This document shows, piece after piece, positions 53,921-63,042 of a DNA stretch of 64,000 nt (position 1 is the first letter of the stretch; every line of letters begins with the position of its first letter). This stretch comes from Phymorhynchus buccinoides (taxonomy: Eukaryota > Mollusca > Gastropoda > Neogastropoda > Raphitomidae): contig CM065710.1 in assembly GCA_017654935.2 (NCBI GenBank), positions 22,729,394 to 22,793,393 on the forward strand, given 5' to 3'. The notes beneath the pieces were generated by a model, which did no database searches, was not told the DNA's origin, and was given only the letters and a program-made list of their open reading frames with translations. The position numbers and the translations under genes were made by a program.

Positions 53921-54011
53921 CTTCATTCTTCGTCTTCTCAGTGTTGTCCACCTTCATTTTCTTGTTGCTGGTCGTCTCCTCTTCTTCCAGCTGTCGCTTC
54001 TTTGCTGCATC
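53921..54011 (-). CDS. ZCCHC8: ZCCHC8 exon, Lys/Glu-rich linker
   Basis: A 91-bp exon after aatttcag, phase 0 to phase 1, followed by gtaatt. It encodes DAAKKRQLEEEETTSNKKMK and VDNTEKTKNE. Its Asn/Lys/Glu-rich content corresponds to the charged linker after the PSP region in human ZCCHC8 (…KKQKNES…). The exon joins in phase to 52216-52742 (KNE-DEKNGA) and to 55818-55966 (QACR-DAAKK). The last 45-50 bases and the donor are the source of the downstream array. A transposon sits only 40 bp upstream of the acceptor. Confidence 0.9.
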
Positions 54012-54051
54012 CTGAAATTCGGAAGAAAAAAAGCCCTGTTTGTAAAGGACA

Positions 54052-54909
54052 CAGACCTGCCAACCCCCTAACAGACCAAAGAGGAATATTTGAAGCAGAA
54101 AAGAGGAATTTTAGGGAGTTAAGAGGAATTTCGGCGCAGAACTTTACCTTTCGCAAACAAACACGATTTGATGCCATTAATTCTTACCCTTGTTAGCTTG
54201 TACTGTTCAAAACAGGCCTTGCTTGGAGGTGTGACAATAAATCTTTGCAAACTAGGAAAACTGAAGGTAGATAATGAACCAAACACTTGTTGTACATTAC
54301 ACATCTCTCAGCAAAATCACTTGGTTGCACACCAAAGTTGCTCAGAAAACAAACACAGGTCCCACCAAGCACTTGTTGGTTGCACATCAAAGTTGCTCAG
54401 AAAACAAACACAGCTCCCACCAAACACTTGTTACACAGTAGTACAGTTGCTGTAATGTTACTTGTTTGTACTGGAGGTAGCACGTGGCGCTTCACATCTA
54501 TCATCCCTCCATGCGACACTGTAAAGTCGTTCGCGCACGGTATGCATCGGGCGTAATACACACCTTTACTAGAGCTCCTAATACACGGAAACCTTTCAGT
54601 GTATGCCTTGCGAAATTTCTGTTCAGTTCTCTTTCTTTTCTCATCGGCCAAATCACTACAATCCCCTCCACGCTTCGCCATCTTGCATACTTCGATTGGT
54701 GGGAACGGAAGTTGGTGACCGGAAATGCTGTTCGGATTAGAAAATCGAATATACGCACAGCAGCTGTGCTGCTCTGCGTTCGGCTTACTTTCGTTTTGTT
54801 GTTGCTGAGATTTTTTAAAGCAGAATTTGACGGAATCGAGCGGAAGGGCGGAATAATTATCGTCTGAGCGGAAGAAAGTCCGCCAAAAGCGGAAAGGTTG
54901 GCAGGTCTG
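54052..54909 (-). mobile_element. CAGACCTGCCAACC transposon, 6-bp TSD AGGACA
   Basis: An 858-bp element with ends CAGACCTGCCAACC / GGTTGGCAGGTCTG. AGGACA is duplicated outside (54046-54051 and 54910-54915). It is a close relative of 38905-39985. It contains the 5' part of a BED-like ORF on the minus strand and no catalytic domain, so it is a deletion derivative. Confidence 0.92.
54397..54681 (-). pseudogene. BED-like zinc-finger transposon ORF fragment
   Basis: From ATG at 54681 (minus) the frame reads MAKRGGDCSDLADEKRKRTE, FRKAYTERFPCIRSSSKGVY, ARCIPCANDFTVSHGGMIDV, KRHV. The C-x2-C ... H pattern suggests a zinc finger of the BED/C2H2 type. It is nearly identical to the fragment at 39395-39820. 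After KRHVLPP the frame leaves the domain and ends, with no DDE or RNase H motif visible. Confidence 0.7.
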
Positions 54910-54994
54910 AGGACATAATAATAATAATAATAATAATAGCCTAAACAGGATAAACACTCTCACGCATCCAAACTCCATTCAGAAACGCATGTTC

Positions 54995-55200
54995 TCGTGT
55001 AGAGTGGCACAGACGTATAACGCGTTCGCCTCGTGTCAAGTAAACCCCGAGTTCGAACCTGGGTACAGGGGATTTTTCCTCTCAATTTGCACTAGGCCTT
55101 ATGGTCCGAACGTGGAGTCTATCGGATGAGACGGTAAACCGAGGTCCCATGTGCCCATGTACTTAGCACACATTAAACCCAGTAGCAACAAAAAAGTTGT
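54995..55200 (+). mobile_element. tRNA-derived SINE, copy 3
   Basis: An A-box-like gagtggcacagacgtataac is followed by a good B-box-like gagttcgaacctg (about 55049-55061) and the central block gatgagacggtaaaccgagg. That block is shared in weaker form with the SINEs at 24530 and 30050. It is not a functional tRNA: no acceptor-stem pairing is seen. Confidence 0.75.
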
Positions 55201-55375
55201 CATTTGGTCATAATTTATCCCCCTCCCCCCTTTCCTTCCTCATCAGTCACACCAAAAAAAATTGGGTGGCGCGCCTCTGGCTCCGCACGCACGACACGCT
55301 CTCCAGGTGGGAGCAACCCGAATTTCACAGAGACGCCTCTGTGACTATAAAGTACCTAATCCCTAACAGTCTCTC

Positions 55376-55548
55376 CAGACCTGTTTACCCTGAAATTGGG
55401 CTTCATGGATTTGAAATCCCAAATAAGTGTATTTTTCACAAAATAGGAGTACTCCAACAGGAAAGTTTCCATTACAGAGTGTAAACATGCATACATTTTT
55501 ATAACTTGTTGAAATACTGTGTCAAAAGTATCATCCATTTAAATTTAC

Positions 55549-55584
<36 letters not shown>

Positions 55585-55721
55585 CGAGCGCACCCGTTTC
55601 CTGAATCAGGTAATATACAGTTCTAAATGGGTTTTATTTCACCATATTTCTGTCCCATGTACCATATTTTAGTCAAATAAGTGTACAAAATATGGTGAAA
55701 TCTTATGGGTAAACAGGTCTG
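55376..55721. mobile_element. CAGACCTGTTTACC MITE, 6-bp TSD TCTCTC
   Basis: A 346-bp element with ends CAGACCTGTTTACC / GGTAAACAGGTCTG, with TCTCTC duplicated outside (55370-55375 and 55722-55727). Inside is a (CA)n tract near 55553-55580. It has the same ends as 42686-43498. It lies 97 bp from the ZCCHC8 exon at 55818. Confidence 0.9.
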
Positions 55722-55817
55722 TCTCTCCTCAGTCTAATATTACCATTGTGTGAACAGACTTTAAATTAAATCAATCAAATCAATCATCTCCTCATACATC
55801 ACTCACTCTTGACTTAC

Positions 55818-55966
55818 CCTGCACGCCTGCTGCTCCATCAGAGTCCTCTTCAGCTGGTGCTGCTGTAGGGGCGGCAACCCTTTGCTATCGCTCTCGTCCA
55901 CAAAGCCCTGAGGCACCGGCACCGTGAAGCCCGGGTACTCGATGATCTTGTTCACGTCAAACAGGT
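55818..55966 (-). CDS. ZCCHC8: ZCCHC8 exon, conserved YPGF segment
   Basis: A 149-bp exon after gtcgggcag, phase 1 to phase 0, followed by gtaagt. It encodes DLFDVNKIIEYPGFTVPVPQ, then GFVDESDSKGLPPLQQHQLK and RTLMEQQACR. The start parallels human ZCCHC8 DLSKLVNYPGFNISTPRGIP-DE, a segment following the PSP region. It joins in phase with the small exon at 58386-58445 and with 53921-54011. Confidence 0.92.
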
Positions 55967-56207
55967 CTGCCCGACGCGAGAAACAGACTGAGCACAGCCA
56001 CTGTTAGCATCATGAAGAGCACAACGGACGAACAGACAGGCGGAGAGAGAGAGAGACAGACAAACTTGCGCGTACATGCACACACACACACTCGATGGTA
56101 CTGTGTGATATTGCTCATGTGAAATATGTCTGCTGGCGTCAAGAAAGAAACTAAGCTCCCATCTTTTGAAGGCAAAACGGAAATTATATTTCTAAAATTA
56201 CATTTAA

Positions 56208-56446
56208 CCCTTTCGTCGCCAGCTATATTTCAGCCAAACATTTCCATTAAACTTACTTGGCTACAGAAAAGATTTCGTCTGCAATATTGTGGGATTTCTT
56301 TTTGACACATTTGGAATGCGGTCAATCCTTACTGCTCAAATTTAGGAACACAATATCATTGAATAACAGACCCTGATTTCAAGGGTTTTAATGACATGGG
56401 TGTTAAATCATTGTAGTGCAAAAATGCGACATTGGCGGTGAAAGGG
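56208..56446. mobile_element. TTAA-flanked MITE, CCCTTTCACCGCCA family, copy 2
   Basis: A 239-bp element. Ends CCCTTTCGTCGCCA and TGGCGGTGAAAGGG, flanked by TTAA (56204-56207, 56447-56450). Intact relative of 35582-36484 and 58539-58775. Confidence 0.92.
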
Positions 56447-56795
56447 TTAATAAACATACTTACCATGACTCACTCGTGCAACATCCGAAGCGATTTGCTA
56501 CATGCCATCACTGATACAAACGAATACCAAGAAAGACAACTCCACTAAGTGGAAATGCCTTCAGTTCGCGCATGCGTAGGAACATCCTCTTTTCCAGGAC
56601 GGAGAGTGTATCAAGAACCGCTAGAAGGGCCAGAACCAAACCTGCCAGAAAGCGGGGAGGAAGGGCGGGAATAAAACTTGAGTCATGGTAGGTACGTTTA
56701 TTAAACGTAATTTTATAATAAAAATTTCCTTTTAATTACACATACTATACCATGACTCACTCGTGCAGAGTAGCGATACAAGGAGGAAGGGCTTG

Positions 56796-57005
56796 TGGCG
56801 TGCAAATCTGTCGCTCGTGCAAATCTGCAGCTCGCTACCTATGAGAGTCTGTATTTGCGACATTGAGCATGAACCACAAATTTCACCTTTTTCTAGGGTT
56901 AGGGATAGGGTTAGGGTTAGAAAACAGTTCAAGTACAGAAAAAGTGAAATTTGTGGTTGTCGCAAATACACTCTCATAGTAGTGAGCTACAGATTTGCAC
57001 GCCAC
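56796..57005. mobile_element. Foldback with telomere-like loop
   Basis: Inverted arms built on gtggcgtgcaaatctg and catgaaccacaaatttcacc enclose ctagggttagggatagggtt (56894 onward). Another foldback with the same type of loop lies at 63270-63655. Confidence 0.8.
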
Positions 57006-57019
57006 AGGGCTTACCAGGT

Positions 57020-57401
57020 TTAGGGTCTGGAGGAGGACCTGGAAGAAGACCTAGAAGAGGGCACTGACAGAGACTGCTGAGCAACAACAGCAGAGGCAAT
57101 CACCCTGGAGCCATCGTCACGCAGCCTGGACACATCTCTGAGGTAAAAATGTACCGTATTTTACGGACTATAAGGCGATACTTTTTTCTTAGATTGAGAC
57201 CCCTGCGCCTTATAATGTGACTGATAATATAGTAAGAAACTATAATAACAAAATCTGCATTTTGTGTATAAATTGGGGGGTGCGCCATATAATCAGGTGC
57301 ACCTTGTAGTCCGCAAAATACGGTATGAATGTTCCTGGAGAACGCCAGTAGGCTGCATCCATGACCTCTTTGAGCCATACCGCCCAAACTTCGCACGTAC
57401 G
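57020..57401 (-). pseudogene. Tyrosine recombinase C-terminal fragment split by a MITE
   Basis: If the MITE at 57154-57323 and one TA are ignored, the minus-strand frame reads RTCEVWAVWLKEVMDAAYWR, then SPGTFIHFYLRDVSRLRDDG and SRVIASAVVAQQSLS, with a stop at 57020-57022. The 'AxWRSPxTFxxFYLRDV' pattern, with its Tyr, matches the C-terminal catalytic block of tyrosine recombinases from DIRS/Ngaro-type elements. The N-terminal recombinase part, including the Arg/His box, and any reverse transcriptase are missing. Assignment to DIRS rather than Ngaro or Crypton is open. Confidence 0.68.
57154..57323. mobile_element. Foldback MITE, TACCGTATTTT family, copy 3
   Basis: A 170-bp element with ends CCGTATTTTACGGACTA / the inverse gtccgcaaaatacgg, flanked by TA (57152-57153, 57324-57325). 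It interrupts the recombinase reading frame. Confidence 0.9.
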
Positions 57402-57670
57402 CTACTCCCTTGTCGGAAGGCATACGCATGGCAACAGGATTACAATGAAACGAAGGACAGCCAGAAAAATCATCCAAAAACGCACACTGCAGAAATCAAT
57501 GAAGCATAAGAAATGGCACGTCGGAGAAAAGGGTGTTCTTACGCATGCGCGAACCTGAAGGCGCTTCCACCTAGTGGAGTTGTCTTTCTTGGTATTCTTT
57601 TGTATCAATGACGGCATGTAGCAAACCGCTTCGGATATTGCACGAGTGAGTCATGGTATAGTATGTGTAA

Positions 57671-58385
57671 CTAAATCCCAATTTACGCACACAAAAACAA
57701 CAAACAAACAAAAACATTGTGTCTTGTTTTCATACACACCATCACAATGTAATAACACGTTGGCCATGTTTCCAGATGGACAAAGGTTTTATAATATGAC
57801 TAAACCGAAAATGTGCTCATTTTAACAACACTGTTGCTGTTTTCATTTCTTCAAGTTTGAAAAGCAATAAATTATTAACACAAAAAAAAGGTACCCCCCA
57901 AAAAAAAAAAGACAAAAAAAAAGGCGTGGCTGTATTTCTCCAAATGTTCGTCTTTATTTAGACTTCTAAGGGGAGACTGACAAGGGACAATACATCACAC
58001 AAAAACTTAGCAATGAAAAAAAAAAATCAGGCTTGATAATAATTTTTAAATTATTGGATTGGCTGGCTTAGCATGGCTAAAAAGACTCCAGGGATCATCC
58101 CAACAGCGAGAAGCACTTGAACACTAAGGTACAAACGCATCAGCTAGGGATGAGAATATTACGCGTGTGACCGTTTTTTATTACCCCGCCACGTGAGCAG
58201 CCACACTCCGTCTTTGGGGGATAAATGATTGGATGGAATTGTGAACAACGGTTTCTTTTTTTTTCTCTAGAATGCCTAATGTTCAAAGACTGGCATTATT
58301 CCATATGAATGAAGTGTCTGTATCATCAATGATACACTTATGTATTATCAATGATACACTTATGTATCATCAATGACACACTTAC
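57671..58385 (-). other. ZCCHC8 intron, unclassified part
   Basis: AT-rich. Short tandem blocks of atgatacacttatgtatcat lie near 58328-58380, next to the 58386 exon's donor. No exon is recognised. Confidence 0.55.
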
Positions 58386-58445
58386 CAGTAGTGGCCTGTT
58401 CCCCATACTCCCCATCCTCCAGACTCTCTCCTCGAATGTTCGTCT
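58386..58445 (-). CDS. ZCCHC8: ZCCHC8 small exon
   Basis: A 60-bp exon after gttttccacag, phase 1 to phase 1, followed by gtaagt. It encodes ETNIRGESLEDGEYGEQATT. It replaces the acidic DGTDGETEVGE-type linker found at this point in human ZCCHC8. Its call rests on phase agreement with both neighbours and on good splice sites, since this linker is poorly conserved. Confidence 0.82.
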
Positions 58446-58538
58446 CTGTGGAAAACGCAAATCATGCTCTCAGTATATTTTGTGTCAATACCCCAACCCC
58501 CCAAACTAGCAAACAGCATAAAAAAAGGTTTGCTTTAA

Positions 58539-58775
58539 ACCTTTAGCCGCCAGCCATTTTTAAGCCAAAAAATATCATTAAACTTAACTGGGAAGAGAAC
58601 AAAAATTATCTGCAATATTGGGAATTCCTCTGTGACATGTATAAGATTAGGCCTATCCTGCCTCCCAAAATGAAGAAAATAGGGTCTTCAGATAACAGGC
58701 CCTGATTTGATGCCTTTTAGTGACATGGGTGTTAAACCATTGTGGTGCTTAAATGCGACATTGGCAGTGAAAGGG
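58539..58775. mobile_element. TTAA-flanked MITE, CCCTTTCACCGCCA family, copy 3
   Basis: A 237-bp element with a diverged left end (acctttagccgcca) and right end TGGCAGTGAAAGGG, flanked by TTAA (58535-58538, 58776-58779). Related to 56208-56446. Confidence 0.85.
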
Positions 58776-60123
58776 TTAAAGGGGAACCCTTTACAGAAAT
58801 CGCAACACTCATTTTGCTCTGGTTTCCTAGAAATCAAATCAGCGATTCCTCCTTGGCGGAGGTGCTGGAAGTCAAATTCTTTCAGTGAAAGAGAAGGCAT
58901 GTTTTCCACAGAGAGCTATTTGTTTCAAGTTATTATTTCCTTTAACAGAGGCAAATACTCTTTTCAGCGATTGTAGTAAGGGATAGAAAAAGACGTTGCA
59001 AGTGGCATACCACTATGACACAATATACCGATGTACAAGTAGTGCTAAAGAGGATGGCAAGTGTGTGATATAAAACAATATCCAGAGATATCATTTGTGT
59101 ATATTAACCCATAGGCTTAGCGTAAACGAGCGTGAGAAAAGGTGTAAGAATACACCGTTGCTATATTAGAAACTTGACGTCACAGTTATTTATCTTGACA
59201 TATCATTATCACTATCACACATCAAGGTACACTCACATGCGACTATCTGCAGTACTCAAACCATATTTTCTTTATTTGCATCAAGTGATGTTTAGTAAAA
59301 CAAAAAGCCCAAACATACTCCTAACCCTTTATGCCTTAACCCGATAAATGCAAAAGGTTGTTTCTGATGAACATTTTACATTGAAAAATTTTTTGTGAAG
59401 AGTAATTGTTAGTGAAATTGCAAATGATAAAAATAGCGGCTAACAACCAGACAGTCAAGGTATTGTCACTGCAACTAGAGGCTTCTCATTACCGGGACAC
59501 CCCAAAACGTCATCTTAGTGAACTTACGCAATCACTGAAATTACGTCATCATTGGAAGTTCGTCATTGGCCAAATGACAATATTTATGGCCTAAGTGATT
59601 GTAGTGAAAGAAGAATAGTACATTGTAAAGGCTATTTTTTTTTTATACAGCTAAGGCCAGTACGGTTCATGTCTTTATTGATAGTTTCCTTTCATAAGTA
59701 TCGCTTGTGCAATATCGAAATAGCTCATGACTTTCTAACTTGGAGAACTATATTATTTATGGATGAGTGGGATTTTCTTGCTACGGTGAAGTGGTTAGTA
59801 TTATTCAGATCTGCATGCATGGCATCTCGCTTCTTCGTTGCGTGTTTGATTATCAGCTGATTTTATCTGAAAGAGGTAAAATATCGGTATATAATCGTTA
59901 TTATTTTATCTGAAAGAGGTAAAATATTGGTATATAATCGAGACAAGTCTCTCGAGATAGGATAAAAGCAATATCCCACAGCAAAGTCATAATAACTGAT
60001 AATGTACGCCTAATGGATAAAACACTTTAAATTCTGGTGAGGAGTGTAAAAGGCATGAACTAAAAGGAGTCGAAACCGGGTGCTGTGGGCCAGTGGGATG
60101 GATGACACGAACTCACACAGCAT
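58776..60123 (-). other. ZCCHC8 intron, unclassified part
   Basis: No exon or recognised transposon. A short direct repeat (atctgaaagaggtaaaatat) occurs near 59866 and 59908. Confidence 0.5.
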
Positions 60124-60373
60124 CAGACATGAGAATAATCTGAAATCCAATCCTCTGAAAGCCGCGGTAAAAGGGCCATCAAGGCCCCAGACTGTAGAGG
60201 GACAACACTGAAATCAGTTCCCAACACCACCAAAAAGGCTGAATATAGTGATAAATCACTTTAAAATGCTATTTAGCACAAAGGATAACACTGAATAAAA
60301 AGGCAAAACCTCTGGACAAGAGAAGCCAATCCTCCGTCAGAAATTCTGAATCCTCTGACAATTCTGATGCCTG
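60124..60373. mobile_element. CATCAGAAT MITE, 6-bp TSD CAGCAT, copy 3
   Basis: A 250-bp element. It starts CAGACATGAGAATAATCTGA and ends CAATTCTGATGCCTG, with CAGCAT duplicated outside (60118-60123, 60374-60379). The body is about 85-90% alike by eye to 46534-46789. Confidence 0.88.
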
Positions 60374-60471
60374 CAGCATGGCAAAACTGGGTGACGCTGC
60401 ACTAGCGGCGACATGCTCTCCTGGTGGGAGCAACCCGACTAGAAAACACCCAAATACCCAAAGGCACCCAC

Positions 60472-60620
60472 CTCTGCCGTCCTTGTCATACATGGCCAGG
60501 GAGGCCGCCTTGCGGTTGGCCTCCAGCAGCCAGCCGGGGGGGTAGCCGTACATCCGCATCAGGTAAATGTAGGAGGGAAGCTGGTTCTCCTTCAGACCCA
60601 TGGCATCACGGAGACCGTTG
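60472..60620 (-). CDS. ZCCHC8: ZCCHC8 exon, PSP region
   Basis: A 149-bp exon after atgttgcag, followed by gtgggt; it enters with one base completing Ser and leaves in phase 1. It encodes NGLRDAMGLKENQLPSYIYL, then MRMYGYPPGWLLEANRKAAS and LAMYDKDGR. Human: LQDALGVTDKSLPPFIYRMRQLGYPPGWLKEAELENSGLALYDGKDG. LPxYIYxMRxxGYPPGWL is the core of the PSP domain (found in ZCCHC8 and splicing factor SF3B2). About 75 bp of the exon's 5' side, with the acceptor, is repeated twice upstream. Confidence 0.97.
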
Positions 60621-60679
60621 CTGCAACATGGAATGGAAAACGTTCATCTGTGGTAAATGTACTGATGTAGGCTGGCACA

Positions 60680-60948
60680 GTGTTTAAAACAACATGTGGT
60701 AAATGTAGGAGGGAAGCTGGTTCTCCTTCAGGCCCATGGCATCACGGAGACCGTTGCTGCAACATGGAATACGTTCATCTGTGGTAAATATACTGATGTA
60801 GGCTGGCACAGTGTTTAAAACAACATGTGGTAAATGTACTGATGTAGGCTGGCACAGTGTTTAAAACAACATGTGGTAAATGTAGGAGGGAAGCTGGTTC
60901 TCCTTCAGACCCAGGGCGTCACGGAGACCGTTGCTGCAACATGGAATG
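60680..60948 (-). repeat. Two extra copies of a ZCCHC8 acceptor and exon start
   Basis: Exon-start equivalents lie at 60756 and 60933 (real one at 60620). Each copy carries gttgcag followed by CAACGGTCTCCGTGA... coding for NGLRDAMGLKENQLPSYIY (second copy LRDALGL), then diverges into acatgttgttttaaacactg intron sequence. Blocks of gtactgatgtaggctggcac lie between them. Confidence 0.95.
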
Positions 60949-61179
60949 GAAAACGTTCATCTGTGGCACATGTACTGACGTCAAATCAATCAAATAATTC
61001 ATGATGTCCTCAAGTACAGGATAATTTTCGTGCAGCACGTCACACACATATAAAAGAAACAACACAAATTAATAGCGACAAAATAAACGCACGCATTAAA
61101 ATAATTTAGCAAACATTCCCATGCCAAATCACTTATATTCAATATCTCGAGCTATGTCTATTCTCCTATTCATGCATGC

Positions 61180-61265
61180 TGAATGTCGATGTCTTTATTA
61201 TTCTGGCACCTGAACAAAATTTCTCCTTGGGGGATAATAAAGTGGATTTGATTTGATTTGATTTT
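61180..61265 (+). mobile_element. Retroposon 3' end with (GATTT)n tail
   Basis: Ends gggggataataaagtggatt followed by (TGATT)n. This is a typical non-LTR or SINE 3' terminus on the + strand. Similar ataataaag ends occur at 5041-5135 (minus). Confidence 0.6.
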
Positions 61266-61752
61266 CAAACCTATTATCGTTAGGCCTTTTCTGGAAAATT
61301 GTGGGATCATGTAACTAAGAAAAAAATGAACAAACACACGCTGACAATAGGAATTGTTCGGAAATAATTAAGGGGAGTAATTTCATGGTGTGTGGGAGTG
61401 ATCTTACCCAATTCAATCGGTCAAACAGGGGAAGTTACTCTACCATCAGGTAGATCCCCAGCTCTCGCCTCGTGTGTTTGAGCAGACATACAGCACTTAG
61501 AACACTGTGCGTCATTCTAAAATGTATGTAATCTATATTTTTACGTCACATTTTCCAAGTTTTATCAGTTTGTGGCCACTGGCCACCCCTAATTTTTCAC
61601 CAACATTTTTTTGGCAAGTCACTGACTCGCATCCTGCGGTTTCAAGCTCCGACGCCATTGTTGCAATGGTATTTGACCGAGTAATGGAGATAAACAACTC
61701 TAATTTTCAAGAAATTATCTAGCCTATTTTTTTTCTCTCCAAAAGTCGTCTA
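61266..61752 (-). other. ZCCHC8 intron, unclassified part
   Basis: No exon or recognised repeat. Confidence 0.5.
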
Positions 61753-61913
61753 CAGTGGAACCTCCCTTACAAGACCTTCAAAAATCATCAAAAATGAGGT
61801 CTTATAAGGGAGGGGTCCTATAAGGGAGGTAATTTTAATACTTACAAAGAAGGGCAATGTCTCAGAGAAGTAGGTCTTATGTGGGAGGGAGTCTTATAAC
61901 GGAGGTTCCACTG
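61753..61913. mobile_element. Foldback MITE, CAGTGGAACCTCC family, copy 2
   Basis: A 161-bp element with ends CAGTGGAACCTCC / GGAGGTTCCACTG and flanking TA (61751-61752, 61914-61915). It is the reverse complement of the copy at 2780-2939. It sits 30 bp from the donor of the ZCCHC8 exon at 61944-62015. Confidence 0.92.
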
Positions 61914-61943
61914 TATTAAGAGACAAGAGAGGCCCAGCGCTAC

Positions 61944-62015
61944 CTTATGGAGCCGGCATTGAACTTGGCTTTGTTGGGATCCAGTTCAGGATCTTCATGG
62001 TAGCGGCCCGGGTTG
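61944..62015 (-). CDS. ZCCHC8: ZCCHC8 exon between zinc knuckle and PSP region
   Basis: A 72-bp exon after gtttcccag, followed by gtagcg. It encodes [23 protein letters not shown], flanked by Ser codons split across both introns. Human ZCCHC8 has RYHAEEVEERFGRFKPGVIS here, so RYH...KF.AG.IS is kept. The phase (AG-C at both ends) agrees with 63043-63168 and 60472-60620. Confidence 0.93.
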
Positions 62016-62084
62016 CTGGGAAACAAAAACAGGCCAACGAAAGAGAACAATTCAGAGACAACAGTGTATGAATAAGATATTTGC

Positions 62085-62150
62085 GTGTGCGTGTGTGTGC
62101 GTGCATGAGTGTGTGTACATGTGTGTGCATTGTGTGTGCATGCATGCGTC

Positions 62151-62184
<34 letters not shown>

Positions 62185-62251
62185 CGCCGTGGTGTAGGTA
62201 TGTGTGTGCGACTTGTGTTTGATCGTGCGTGTGTGTGCATGCATGCGTCAC

Positions 62252-62298
<47 letters not shown>

Positions 62299-62362
62299 CG
62301 TGGTGTAGGTATGTGTGTGCGACTTGTGTTTGATCATGCGTGTGTGTGCATGCATGCGTCAC

Positions 62363-62411
<49 letters not shown>

Positions 62412-62643
62412 CGTGGTGTAGGTATGTGTGTGCGACTTGTGTTTGATCGTGCATGTGTGTGCATGCATGCGTCACCGTGTGTGTGTGTGTGTGCTTGCCG
62501 TGGTGTAGGTATGTGTGTGCAACTTGCTTGATCATGCATGTGTGTGCATGCATGCGTCACTGCGTGTGTGTGTGCGTGTGCCGTGGTGTAGGTATGTGTG
62601 TGAGACTTGTTTGATCGTGCATGTGTGTGCATGCATGCGTCAC

Positions 62644-62676
<33 letters not shown>

Positions 62677-62930
62677 CGTGGTGTAGGTATGTGTGTGCGA
62701 CTTGTTTGATAGTGCATGTGTTTGCATGTATGCGTCACTGCGTGTGTGTGCACGCATGCATCACTGCGTGCATGTGTGTGTGTGTGTGTGCTTGCCATGG
62801 TGTAGGTATGTGTGTGAGACTTGTGTTTGATCATGCATGTGTGTGCATGCATGCGTCACTGTGTGTATGCGTGTGTGTGCTTGCCGTGGCGTAGCTATGT
62901 GTATGTGTAGGGGTGTGTGTGTGCGACTTG
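62085..62930 (+). repeat. Higher-order TG array
   Basis: About eight units of roughly 75-115 bp. Each has ccgtggtgtaggtatgtgtg, gacttgtgtttgatcgtgc, gcatgcatgcgtcactg and a variable (TG)n block. The Thr/His and Cys/Val ORFs through it are artefacts. Confidence 0.95.
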
Positions 62931-63042
62931 TGTTTTATCTATTTTGTAAATTAGTTATGCTACTTAAGTTAATATATATTTTATGTTTTGTAAGCGCTTA
63001 GGGCTTTCTAAACATGTTCTGGAAAAAACCTGTTCCTTCTAC

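Larger units (their letters stand above)
56453..57670 (-). mobile_element. Composite inverted-repeat element with recombinase remnant
   Basis: Arms of about 150 bp (56453-56606 and 57527-57670) are inverted copies built on ccatgactcactcgtgcaa and gaaagacaactccacta. A third partial copy of the tip lies internally at about 56736-56768. Between the arms are a foldback with telomere-like repeats (56796-57005), the C-terminus of a tyrosine recombinase (57020-57401, minus) and a nested MITE (57154-57323). Inverted terminal repeats plus a tyrosine recombinase would fit a deleted DIRS-type element, but reverse transcriptase is absent. Confidence 0.7.

Noticed and set aside
55958..55968. aaacaggtctg in a ZCCHC8 exon start matches the tip of the CAGACCTGTTTACC transposons
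   Set aside because: The encoded DL residues are conserved in human ZCCHC8, so this is more likely a chance match than an exonised transposon end.
61940..62757. Thr/His-rich 230-residue ORF on the minus strand
   Set aside because: Its N-terminal and central parts are translated (TG)n array. Only the last residues belong to the real ZCCHC8 exon at 61944-62015, where the ORF reads through the acceptor.
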